Part shown: positions 47,531 to 58,581 of the stretch, one piece after another | Layout: every line of letters starts with the position of its first letter | How positions within the stretch are numbered: the stretch's first letter is position 1 | Assembly: GCF_008831285.2 (NCBI RefSeq) | Contig: NC_045138.2 | Location: 12,972,571 to 13,036,570 of the forward strand | Source: Nymphaea colorata | Lineage: Eukaryota > Streptophyta > Magnoliopsida > Nymphaeales > Nymphaeaceae | Direction of reading: 5' to 3' | Length of the DNA stretch: 64,000 bases | Translations under genes and position numbers: made by a program | The notes under the pieces: model-generated | What the model was told of the DNA's origin: nothing | Seen by the model: the letters and a program-made list of their open reading frames with translations, nothing else | The model's database searches: none

Positions 47531-49721
47531 GTATCACATATATAAGTTTAAAATCCAACGTCCTAGACCATTTAAAATCAGACTTGTATTTTAAATCTTA
47601 GGATGGAATCCCAAATTCCATTTGGCAAGCCGGACTAGATCGGACCTCTCATCTATCTCTTATATCAAAATTTCACATCACGTCTCATATATTCGGTCAC
47701 ATGAAACGGATGGGTGGCTTTTTGATTTCCTGTAAATTCTTTTCACATCCCTTAGGAGTTTTTGAAATCTCTTGAAGAATATTACTTTGTCTATATAGAT
47801 CATCGAATCTTCTCAATTCCTTGTATTTGATTTAAAATATTTCCTAAATGCTTGTCAAATTCTCGAAGTTTTTCAATGCACTTTTCCATTTTGATGTTTG
47901 TTGGTTATAGTGGATTGAATGAATTTTTAAAATGATTTTAAGCGTGGTGTAAAGTAGAGGTTCGAGTTTTAAAGTTCAAAATCCAATCAACTAGACCTCC
48001 AATCAGAAGCTTTGGTCTAAATCCTGCATGCAACATGCTAGACCGGATCAGTGCTGACCTCTGATTCAAACATTAGCTCCGAATCCCTAATTCAACACCT
48101 CATACCAGATCAGATTAGACCTCTGATCTATTTCTTAGATGCAAACCCTAAATCAAACGTCATAGAACCGATACAAATGGTTTATGAATCTTTGAAATCG
48201 TTTCCTGTTTTATAAATCTTTGAAACCACTCTCTAAGTTTTCCAAAATTTTGTAAATTGACTTCAAATTCTTATTATTGATTTTCTTGGAATTTTCTCAA
48301 TTTCACCAGAGATCTTCAATTTTTTTGGATTTGATTTCGCACTTCTCTTAAATCATTGCTAAATTCTCAAGTTTGTAAATGCACCTTTCAACTTTTAGGT
48401 TTCTAAATTCCATTGGATTGTATGTATACTCAAAGCGATTTTAAACATGGTCTAGACTGGGATAATATTTAAAATTCACATCCACATTAAAAATATACAT
48501 TCGACATCTTAGAGCGGATAAGGTGAGATCTATGTTCCAGCTGGTTGTTCAAAATCTTGAGTCCAACATCCCAGACCGGATCAGGTGAGACCTCTGATCT
48601 TGACCGTTTTTTCGAAATCCCAAATCCAACATCCAAACCGGATTGGATGAGACCTCTAATCCGTATCATATATATATTGAAAATCTTGAATCCAACATCC
48701 CAGACCAGATCAGGTGAGACCTCTGATCTTGACCATTGGTCGAAATCCCAAATCCAACATCCAAACCGGATTGGATGAGACCTCTAATCCGTATCACATA
48801 TATAAGTTTAAAATCCAACGTCCTAGACCATTTAAAATCAGACTTGTATTTTAAATCTTAGGTGGAATCCCAAATTCCATTTGGCAAGCCGGACTAGATC
48901 GGACCTCTCATCTATCTCTTATATCAAAATTTCACATCACGTCTCATATATTCGGTCCATGAAACGATGGGTGGCTTTTTATTTCCTGTAAATTCTTTTC
49001 ACATCCCTTAGGAGTTTTTGAAATCACTTGAAGAATATTACTTTGTCTATATAGATCATCGAATCTTCTCAATTCCTTGTATTTGATTTAAAATATTTCC
49101 TAAATGCTTGTCAAATTCTCAAGTTTTTCAATGCACTTTCATTTTGATGTTTGTTGGTTATAGTGGATTGAATGAATTTTTAAAATGATTTTAAGCGTGG
49201 TGTAAAGTAGAGGTTCGAGTATTAAAGTTCAAAATCCAATCAACTAGACCTCCAATCAGAAGCTTCGAACCCTAAATCAAACGTCATAGAACCGATACAA
49301 ATGGTTTATGAATCTTTGAAATCGTTTCCTGTTTTATAAATCTTTGAAACCACTCTCTAAGTTTTCCAAAATTTTGTAAATTGACATCAAATTCTTATTA
49401 TTGATTTTCTTGGAATTTTCTCAATTTCGCCAGAGATCTTCAATTTTTTTGGATTTGATTTCGCACTTCTCTTAAATCATTGCTAAATTCTCAAGTTTGT
49501 AAATGCACCTTCAACTTTTAGGTTTCTAAATTCCATTGGATCGTATGTATACTCAAACGATTTTAAACATGGTCTAGACTGGGATAATATTTAAAATTCA
49601 CATCCACATTAAAATATACATTCGACATCTTAGACGGATAAGGTGAGATCTATGTTCCAGCTGGTTGTTCAAAATCTTGAGTCCAACATCCCAGACCGGA
49701 TCAGGTGAGACCTCTGATCTT

Positions 49722-49785
49722 GACCCAGATATGAGACTCTATCGTATTAATTTGTCCAAATCCAACAAATCCAACATCCCAAACA
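49722..49785. other. Rearrangement in satellite unit 3
   Basis: After a type A submonomer the text turns into about 45 bases not seen elsewhere in the array (CCAGATATGAGACTCTATCG onward), then resumes in the last type B submonomer. Two submonomers are lost. Confidence 0.85.
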
Positions 49786-52700
49786 AACCGGATTGGATGA
49801 GACCTCTAATCCGTATCACATATATAAGTTTAAAATCCAACGTCCTAGACCATTTAAAATCAGACTTGTATTTTAAATCTTAGGATGGAATCCCAAATTC
49901 CATTTGGCAAGCCGGACTAGATCGGACCTCTCATCTATCTCTTATATCAAAATTTCACATCACGTCTCATATATTCGGTCACATGAAACGGATGGGTGGC
50001 TTTTTAATTTCCTGTAAATTCTTTTCACATCCCTTAGGAGTTTTTGAAATCACTTGAAGAATATTACTTTGTCTATATAGATCATCGAATCTTCTCAATT
50101 CCTTGTATTTGATTTAAAATATTTCCTAAATGCTTGTCAAATTCTCGAAGTTTTTCAATGCACTTTTCATTTTGATGTTTGTTGGTTATAGTGGATTGAA
50201 TGAATTTTTAAAATGATTTTAAGCGTGGTGTAAAGTAGAGGTTCGAGTTTTAAAGTTCAAAATCCAATCCAACATTTGAGACTGTAGAAAACTAGACCTC
50301 CAATCAGAAGCTTTGGTCTAAATCCTGCATGCAACATCCTAGACCGGATCAGTGCTGACCTCTGATCCAAACATTAGCTCTGAATCCCTAATTCAACACC
50401 TCATAGCAAATCAGATTAGACCTCTGATCTATTTTTAGATGCAAACCCTAAATCAAACGTCATAGAACCGAAACAAATGGTTTATGAATCTTTGAAATCG
50501 TTTCCTGTTTTATAAATCTTTGAAACCACTCTCTAAGTTTTCCAAAATTTTGTAAATTGACATCAAATTCTAATTATTGATTTTCTTGGAATTTTCTCAA
50601 TTTCACCAGAGATCTTCAATTTTTTTGGATTTGATTTCGCACTTCTCTTAAATCATTGCTAAATTCTCAAGTTTGTAAATGCACCTCTCAACTTTTAGGT
50701 TTCTAAATTCCTTTGGATCGTATGTATACTCAAAACGATTTTAAACATGGTCTAGACTTGGGTTAATATTTGAAAATTCACATCCACATTCAAAATATAC
50801 ATTCGACATCCTAGACCGGATAAGGTGAGATCTATGTTCCAGCTGGTTGTTCAAAATCTTGAGTCCAACATCCCAGACCGGATTAGGTGAGACCTCTAAT
50901 CTTGACCGTTTTTTCGAAATCCCAAATCCAACATCCCAAACCGGATTGGATGAGACCTCTAATCCGTATCATATATATATTCAAAATCTTGAATCCAACA
51001 TCCCAGACCAGATCAGGTGAGACCTCTGATCTTGACCATTGGTCGAAATCCCAAATCCAACATCCCAAACCGGATTGGATGAGACCTCTAATCCGTATCA
51101 CATATATAAGTTTAAAATCCAACGTCCTAGACCATTTAAGATGAGACTTCTATTTTAAATCTTAGGATGTTATCCCAAATTCCATTTGGCAATGAGGACT
51201 AGATCGGACCTCTCATCTATCTCTTATATCAAAATTTCAAATCCCGTCTCATATATTTGGTCACATGAATCAGATGGGTGGCTTTTTGATTTCCTGTAAA
51301 TTCTTTTCACATCCCTTAGGAGTTTTTGAAATCACTTGAAGAATATTACTTTGTCTATATAGATCATCGAATCTTCTCAATTCCTTGTATTTGATTTAAA
51401 ATATTTCCTAAATGCTTGTCAAATTCTCAAAGTTTTTCAATGCACTTTTCCATTTTGATGTTTGTTGGTTATAGTGGATTGAATGAATTTTTAAAATGAT
51501 TTTAAGCGTGGTGTAAAGTGGAGGTTCGAGTTTAAAATTTCAAAATCCAATCAACTAGACCTCCAATCAGAAGCTTTGGTCTAAATCCTGCATGCAACAT
51601 GCTAGACCGGATCAGTGCTGACCTCTGATTCAAACATTAGCTCCGAATCCCTAATTCAACACCTCATACCAGATCAGATTAGACATCTGATCTATTTCTT
51701 AGATGCAAACCCTAAATCAAACGTCATAGAACCGATACAAATGGTTTATGAATCTTTGAAATCGTTTCCTGTTTTATAAATCTTTGAAACCACTCTCTAA
51801 GTTTTCCAAAATTTTGTAAATTGACTTCAAATTCTTATTATTGATTTTCTTGGAATTTTCTCAATTTCACCAGAGATCTTCAATTTTATTGGATTTGATT
51901 TCGCACTTCTCTTAAATCATTGCTAAATTCTCAAGTTTGTAAATGTACCTTTCAACTTTTAGGTTTCTAAATTCCATTGGATCGTATGTATACTCGAAAC
52001 GATTTTAAACGTGGTCTAGACTGGGGCTAATATTTTAAAATTCACATCCACATTAAAAATATACATTCGACATCTTAGACCGGATAAGGTGAGATCTATG
52101 TTCCAGCTGGTTGTTCAAAATTTTGAGTCCAACATCCCAGACCGGATCAGGTGAGACCTCTGATCTTGACCGTTTTTTCGAAATTCCAAATCCAACATCC
52201 CAAACCGGATTGGATGAGACCTCTAATCCATATCATATATATATTCAAAATCTTGAATCCAACATCCCAGACCAGATCAGGTGAGACCTCTGATCTTGAC
52301 CATTGGTCGAAATCCCAAATCCAACATCCCAAACCGGATTGGATGAGACCTCTAATCCGTATCACATATATAAGTTTAAAATCCAACGTCCTAGACCATT
52401 TAAAATGAGACTTCTATTTTAAATCTTAGGATGTTATCCCAAATTCCATTTGGCAAGCCGGACTAGATCGAACCTCTCATCTATCTCTTATATCAAAATT
52501 TCAAATCCCGTCTCATATATTTGGTCACATGAAACGGATGGGTGGCTTTTTGATTTCCTGTAAATTCTTTTAACATCCCTTAGGAGTTTTTGAAATCACT
52601 TGAAGAATATTACTTTGTCTATATAGATCATCGAATCTTCTCAATTCCTTGTATTTGATTTAAAATATTTCATAAATGCTTGTCAAATTATCAAAGTTTT

Positions 52701-55471
52701 TCAATGCACTTTTCCATTTTGATGTTTGTTGGTTATAGTGGATTGAATGAATTTTTAAAATGATTTTAAGCATGGTGTAAAGTGGAGGTTCGAGTTTTAA
52801 AGTTCAAAATCCAATCAACTAGACCTCCAATCAGAAGCTTTGGTCTAAATCCTGCATGCAACATGCTAGACCGGATCAGTGCTGACCTCTGATTCAAACA
52901 TTAGCTCCGAATCCCTAATTCAACACCTCATACCAGATCAGATTAGACCTCTGATCTATTTCTTAGATGCAAACCCTAAATCAAACGTCATAGAACCGAT
53001 ACAAATGGTTTATGAATCTTTGAAATCGTTTCCTGTTTTATAAATCTTTGAAACCACTCTCTAAGTTTTCCAAAATTTTGTAAATTGACTTCAAATTCTT
53101 ATTATTGATTTTCTTGGAATTTTCTCAATTTCACCAGAGATCTTCAATTTTATTGGATTTGATTTCGCACTTCTCTTAAATCATTGCTAAATTCTCAAGT
53201 TTGTAAATGTACCTTTCAACTTTTAGGTTTCTAAATTCCATTGGATCGTATGTATACTCGAAACGATTTTAAACGTGGTCTAGACTGGGGCTAATATTTT
53301 AAAATTCACATCCACATTAAAAATATACATTCGACATCTTAGACCGGATAAGGTGAGATCTATGTTCCAGCTGGTTGTTCAAAATTTTGAGTCCAACATC
53401 CCAGACCGGATCAGGTGAGACCTCTGATCTTGACCGTTTTTTCGAAATTCCAAATCCAACATCCCAAACCGGATTGGATGAGACCTCTAATCCATATCAT
53501 ATATATATTCAAAATCTTGAATCCAACATCCCTGACCAGATCAGGTGAGACCTCTGATCTTGACCATTGGTCGAAATCCCAAATCCAACATCCCAAACCG
53601 GATTGGATGAGACCTCTAATCCGTATCACATATATAAGTTTAAAATCCAACGTCCTAGACCATTTAAAATGAGACTTCTATTTTAAATCTTAGGATGTTA
53701 TCCCAAATTCCATTTGGCAAGCCGGACTAGATCGAACCTCTCATCTATCTCTTATATCAAAATTTCAAATCCCGTCTCATATATTTGGTCACATGAAACG
53801 GATGGGTGGCTTTTTGATTTCCTGTAAATTCTTTTAACATCCCTTAGGAGTTTTTGAAATCACTTGAAGAATATTACTTTGTCTATATAGATCATCGAAT
53901 CTTCTCAATTCCTTGTATTTGATTTAAAATATTTCCTAAATGCTTGTCAAATTCTCAAAGTTTTTCAATGCACTTTTTCATTTTGATGTTTGTTGGTTAT
54001 AGTGGATTGAATGAATTTTTCAAATGATTTTAAGCGTGGTGTAAAGTGGAGGTTCGAGTTTTAAAGTTCAAAATCCAATCAACTAGACCTCCAATCAGAA
54101 GCTTTGGTCTAAATCCTGCATGCAACATTCTAGACCGGATCAGTGCTGACCTCTGATTCAAACATTAGCTCCGAATCCCTAATTCAACACCTCATACCAG
54201 ATCAGATTAGACCTCTGATCTATTTCTTAGATGCAAACCCTAAATCAAACGTCATAGAACCGATACAAATGGTTTATGAATCTTTGAAATCGTTTCCTGT
54301 TTTATAAATCTTTGAAACCACTCTCTAAGTTTTCCAAAATTTTGTAAATTGACTTCAAATTCTTATTATTGATTTTCTTAGAATTTTCTCAATTTCACCA
54401 GAGATCTTCAATTTTTTTGGATTTGATTTGGTACTTCTCTTAAATCATTGCTAAATTCTCAAGTTTGTAAATGCACCTTTCAACTTTTAGGTTTCTAAAT
54501 TCCATTGGATTGTATGTATACTCAAAGCGATTTTAAACATGGTCTAGACTGGGGTTAATATTTTAAAATTCACATCCAGATTAAAAATATACATTCGACA
54601 TCTTAGACCGGATAGGGTGAGATCTATGTTCCAGCTGGTTGTTCAAAATCTTGAGTCCAACATCCCAGACCGGATCAGGTGAGACCTCTGATCTTGACCG
54701 TTTTTTCGAAATTCCAAATCCAACATCCCAAATCGGATTGGATGAGACCTCTAATCCGTATCATATATATATTCAAAATCTTGAATCCAACATCCCTGAC
54801 CAGATCAGGTGAGACCTTTGATCTTGACCATTGGTCGAAATCCCAAATCCAACATCCCAAACCGGATTGGATGAGACCTCTAATCCGTATCACATATATA
54901 AGTTTAAAATGCAACTTAAAATCAGACTTCTATTCTATAGGTTCCAAAGTTGGATCATCTAATAGCTTAGGCATATATAGCTTAGGCATATATGCAGTGT
55001 GTAATGCAGATTTTTTCTCCATTTTGCGGTTTATTTTATTTTCTTTTGGAGTGTTATATAGACTTTCTAACTTTTTCAAATCATTGCGCAGAAAACATAA
55101 ATTTCTCTTTCTAATAAAAAGTTAGTGCTTTGCTTTGCATATGAATCAATTTTATGTCCATGGTTGGAGTCTTGTGCATGCACACTTCCTCTCCAGTAGA
55201 TTTCATGCATACATAATTTTGGTTTCAAAGAACTTTGGTAGCTTCTCTCGCTTTCCTTCTACTATATCCCCTACTCTTAGTCATACTATATTATCGTCAT
55301 TTACATTTCAAGACTTCATATCAGGGGGACTATCAATCACCCTTCCCTCAAACCTTAACGTGTCCTCAAGGTGTCAACTCTGGAAGGCATTGGTGCAGTT
55401 AGGGGAGCTTGATAATTTTGGCTGTTTACTTAGTACAAGAGCCGATTGTCCAACTATGAACAGCTTGTTAG

Positions 55472-55587
55472 AGTCCTTCTTACCATAGCTATAGCTGGAA
55501 CTATGCGAGACAAAGTAGTTCCAATGGGGAGTCCATCTTACCATAGCTATATCTGGAACTATGCGAGACAAAGTAGTTCCAATGGGG
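55472..55587. repeat. 58-bp tandem duplication
   Basis: TACCATAGCTATAGCTGGAA and its flanks at 55481 recur at 55539 with two or three changes. Each copy also contains the inverted pair GGAACTA...TAGTTCC. Confidence 0.93.
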
Positions 55588-55706
55588 CAGGCTGAACTCT
55601 CTAAAGATGCTACCATTGGGTATCAATTTTTTAAAACATGCTTGTGGGTAGAGAAAAAAAAAGACCGGAGAGTCACATTCCTGCTAGCAGTGTTGCATCA
55701 ATATTA

Positions 55707-55853
55707 CCCCAAGCTTTAAGCTTTTAGGAGGGGTTGCACCTTAAGATCTTTGCAGCCCCAAGCTTTAAGCTTTTAGGAGGGGTTGCACCTTAAGATCTTT
55801 GCAGCCCCAAGCTTTAAGCTTTTAGGAGGGGTTGCACCTTAAGATCTTTGCAG
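55707..55853. repeat. 49-bp tandem repeat, 3 copies
   Basis: CCCCAAGCTTTAAGCTTTTA and the next 29 bases occur at 55707, 55756 and 55805. The copies appear identical, and each contains the palindrome-like AAGCTTTAAGCTTTT. Confidence 0.95.
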
Positions 55854-56269
55854 CTGTCATGGTAGCTTGAACAGGCAATAGGCATTGTTGATAAAAGGGA
55901 GACAGAGTTAAGAATGATCCAGGCAGAATTGGAGAGGGGGCATGTAGGTGACCGAATGGTTACAAGCATTGTATCTGTCGGAGGGGGAACGAGACGGAAG
56001 CCTATAATAAATCTGAAAAGAAATGAATGACGCATTCTCTGTGAAAGTAGGATCACATGTTCCTCGGAGTACTAAGCAGGTAGAGGGGCATATATCACAA
56101 TTTAGGCATTTCCAAACCTTTAAAGATAAGTGAAGAGATTGCTCAGCCTTCAAGAATGATGAGTACCTTTCTTAATCTCCTGAGGCACACCTTGTTGATG
56201 ACCCATTTCCAACCAGTCACAGAAAACTCGTCTGAAGAGCACTTTGAAGTTAATTTCAAGGTTAGGCTA

Positions 56270-56810
56270 CATGATTCTGGGAAATTTTTGATGTGAGAAC
56301 CATAAATGTAAAATCTCTTGTTCCTCAAGTTGGCACTATTCTCAACTCTGGGAGGATTCAAGATGCAACCTTCTATGTTCACAATGTAATTTTTGCGTCT
56401 TAATTTCAATTGAATTTCAAGTCCTTGTTACAATCAATGATTTAAAATCTTGAGATCTAAAATTTCAAAATTTCACATCACCTGTCGGATTTTAGACATG
56501 AGGCAAAAATTTGGTCTTTACAAGCAGATTTTCCTTCTAGACTTCGGATTTCACGGTCGCAATAGCTTACGTTCATGATTCTGGCAAATTTTTGATGTGA
56601 GAACCATAAATGTAAAATCTCTTGTTCCTCAAGTTGGCACGATTCTCAACTCTGGGAGGATTCAAGATGCAACCTTCTATGTTCACAATGTAATTTTTGG
56701 GTCTTAATTTCAATTGAATTTCAAGTCCTTGTTACAATCAATGATTTAAAATCTTGAGATCTAAAATTTCAAAATTTCACATCACCTGTCGGATTTTAGA
56801 CATGAGGCAA
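56270..56810. repeat. 237-bp direct duplication, 304-bp spacing
   Basis: The block 56270-56506 recurs at 56574-56810 with only a few substitutions. The text is AT-rich and non-coding in appearance. Confidence 0.93.
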
Positions 56811-57862
56811 TCAGTTGCCTTCATGTCTGTAAGGGAGCATTTGGTTGTATTTGATCTAAAATTCTAAAGGTTTTGAGAACTGTGAATTTAATATCAGACT
56901 TCCCCCCTCCAATCTTGCATCACACCTTTTCTTAATATCAAAGTATTTCAAGTTGAATCTAGTTTGATGAATCATGGATTTTACAAGAAATCTTATCACA
57001 TCAGCAAAGACATGCAACATTAAATCCACGTCACATTCATGAATTTCAAATATGAATTATCAGATGCCCCAAAGTTGATGCATGGATAGCTTTAAGCCAA
57101 TTACACATGTTTTTGTTGACTTTCTGTGTTTTTCTTGAGACGATGCTTCTCATCCTCCATAGCATGACCCAAGCCCCTGCTCTTCTAGTTAAGAAAATTT
57201 TCCCTTTATTTATGTACCTTTTTTACAACCAATTTTTCTTTTTTTTAAAAAAAAAAACCTTTCTTTTTCTTGTTATTTCGAAAGGATGCATGCACATATG
57301 GACCAAAGTGTAGCGTCCTACGTCCTATCTGACTATTTCTTAATTTCTTCTTGAATCTGGGCAGCTAATTTCCCTTCTCTTTCGTTATCTTCTTTTTCGA
57401 GATTTGGTTTGACATTATCAATTAGTTTAGATTAAGTGGTGCTGTTGGTTTTGCATTTTGAGATGAGGTCTACTTAACTTTGCGATGTTTTGATTATCAA
57501 GTTTTGCAGAAAAAGTAACAGAGAACAAACAAACAGAGTAACTCATTGCCCAACAGAAAAAAAATATACTAGTCCGCAAAAATAACTAGGAATTGAGCTT
57601 CTCCATGCTCGGGCCGAAGGTTCACTACAATAGACATTAGATCTAGAACGGGCCCGTCCTAAATCCAGCTATTAGAAGTTCTTACACTTCTGAAAACACC
57701 GCTGTTCACCATAAATCCTTGCGGCATCTTTCTTTCGTTTCTTTTCGAACCCTAAATCCTCCGCTGTCTCTCTCTCCCCCCCCCTTACACTCCATTGCTT
57801 GCCCTCTCTCACGATCAATCGTCACAACTCCCTCTCTTTCTCAAATCTAGATTTCTATCTCG

Positions 57863-57934
57863 ATGAAACAATTTTTTTTCCAACAAAGATTTGCTTCACT
57901 AAATGCCAAGCAGAATCAGATTCACAAGATTGAG
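57863..57934 (+). CDS. Candidate first coding exon of an unrecognised plus-strand gene
   Basis: After a pyrimidine-rich leader (about 57730-57860, with CGAACCCTAAATCC and a CTCTCTCTCCCCC tract, common in plant 5' leaders), an ATG opens 24 codons, MKQFFFQQRFASLNAKQNQI then HKIE, ending at a GAG|GTAATG donor. No family was recognised. Possible later exons lie at about 58150-58295 and 63672-63743, separated by the copia insertion. The polyphenylalanine start rests on a T run and should be treated cautiously. Confidence 0.4.
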
Positions 57935-58149
57935 GTAATGTGGCTCAAACTTGCCTATTTTCTGTTTCTTTCTAATCTCCTCTCTATCTCAATTACCGGT
58001 AACTTTACATTTGATTCACGGAGTTCGGTGTAATGGTTGGGTTTTTGTTATTTCATTCACGAATCTTTTCTGGTTCTGAATTTGTGTTTTTTCATTTTCG
58101 TCGTCTCCTTTCTGGCATTTATCCAGATTGACCGAAATTAGCTGCAGAA

Positions 58150-58294
58150 CCACGTCGCATCTGTCTATTTGCTTTATAACAAGAACTTGGGATCATTATT
58201 TCAAATTAAATTGAATGGATGCCGATGTTTGGAATGGCAATATGGTTTCCAGAATGAAAGTGCAAATCGATAACGCAAACGGTGCAAATGGTGT
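58150..58294 (+). CDS. Possible second exon, truncated next to the copia insertion
   Basis: An acceptor-like TAGCTGCAG precedes 40 open codons (NHVASVYLLYNKNLG...) in phase with the exon at 57863. An overlapping frame from an ATG at 58215 gives MDADVWNGNMVSRMK... and stays open to the insertion. Only one of the two can be real. A GTGTAT donor-like site begins at 58291, the target-site duplication itself. The family is unknown. Confidence 0.25.
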
Positions 58295-58295
58295 A
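58291..58295. other. Target-site duplication, left copy (GTGTA)
   Basis: GTGTA directly precedes the left LTR and recurs at 63535-63539 after the right LTR. This proves integrase-mediated insertion of this element as a unit. Confidence 0.97.
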
Positions 58296-58581
58296 TGTAG
58301 AAACACGAACCACACAGAGAGAAAGTGGAGAACGAACACACAATCTACGTGGAAAACCTCAGAAAGAGGTGAAAAACCACGGGGAGGCTCTGACCTAGGG
58401 GCACACCGCAACCCTAGGAGAGAGAAAATTATATTTCACTTAATTCAACACTAAACACAAGTGACAATATAAAGAGGGAGAGAGGAGAAGCCGCCTAGGG
58501 TACCGAGCCCACCTCGGTACCCGCACCCCATAGAACCGGGTCCAGGAATGGATCCGGTTCCCACAGCAACATATTCTAACA
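58296..58581 (-). repeat. 3' LTR of the copia element (286 bp)
   Basis: Identical in length to the other LTR. It differs at three positions around 58508-58528 (CCCACCTCGGTACCCGCACC here versus CCCGCCTCGATACCCGCGCC). The last two codons of gag-pol, including the stop, lie within its inner edge. Confidence 0.97.

Larger units (their letters stand above)
47176..54935. repeat. Satellite-like array: 1264-bp higher-order unit, about 6.3 copies
   Basis: The landmark ACATGGTCTAGAC (ACGTGG in two units) occurs at 47181, 48445, 49567, 50745, 52009, 53273 and 54537, giving unit lengths 1264, 1122, 1178, 1264, 1264 and 1264, and then a partial seventh unit ending near 54935. Each unit has a cluster of 60-68-bp submonomers containing ATCCAACATCCC and GAGACCTCT text. 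The rest is AT-rich, with TTTGAAATC-type stretches. Open frames of 72-148 codons on both strands recur with the unit and are by-products of the repeat. No transposon termini were found. Confidence 0.95.
54936..57640. other. Spacer with several local duplications and retrotransposon scraps
   Basis: No intact gene. The minus strand at about 55320-55385 reads ACCTTGAGGACACGTTAAGG followed by a purine-rich tract, which resembles the end of pol of a gypsy element, but only some 60 bases can be argued. The other open frames (up to 117 codons) have no recognisable domain. Confidence 0.45.

Noticed and set aside
47319-47601. 79-92-codon frames on both strands repeating with the satellite, as a repeat protein
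   Set aside because: Both strands are open in parallel because submonomer lengths happen to lack stops. Unit deletions break the frames freely, so there is no sign of coding constraint.
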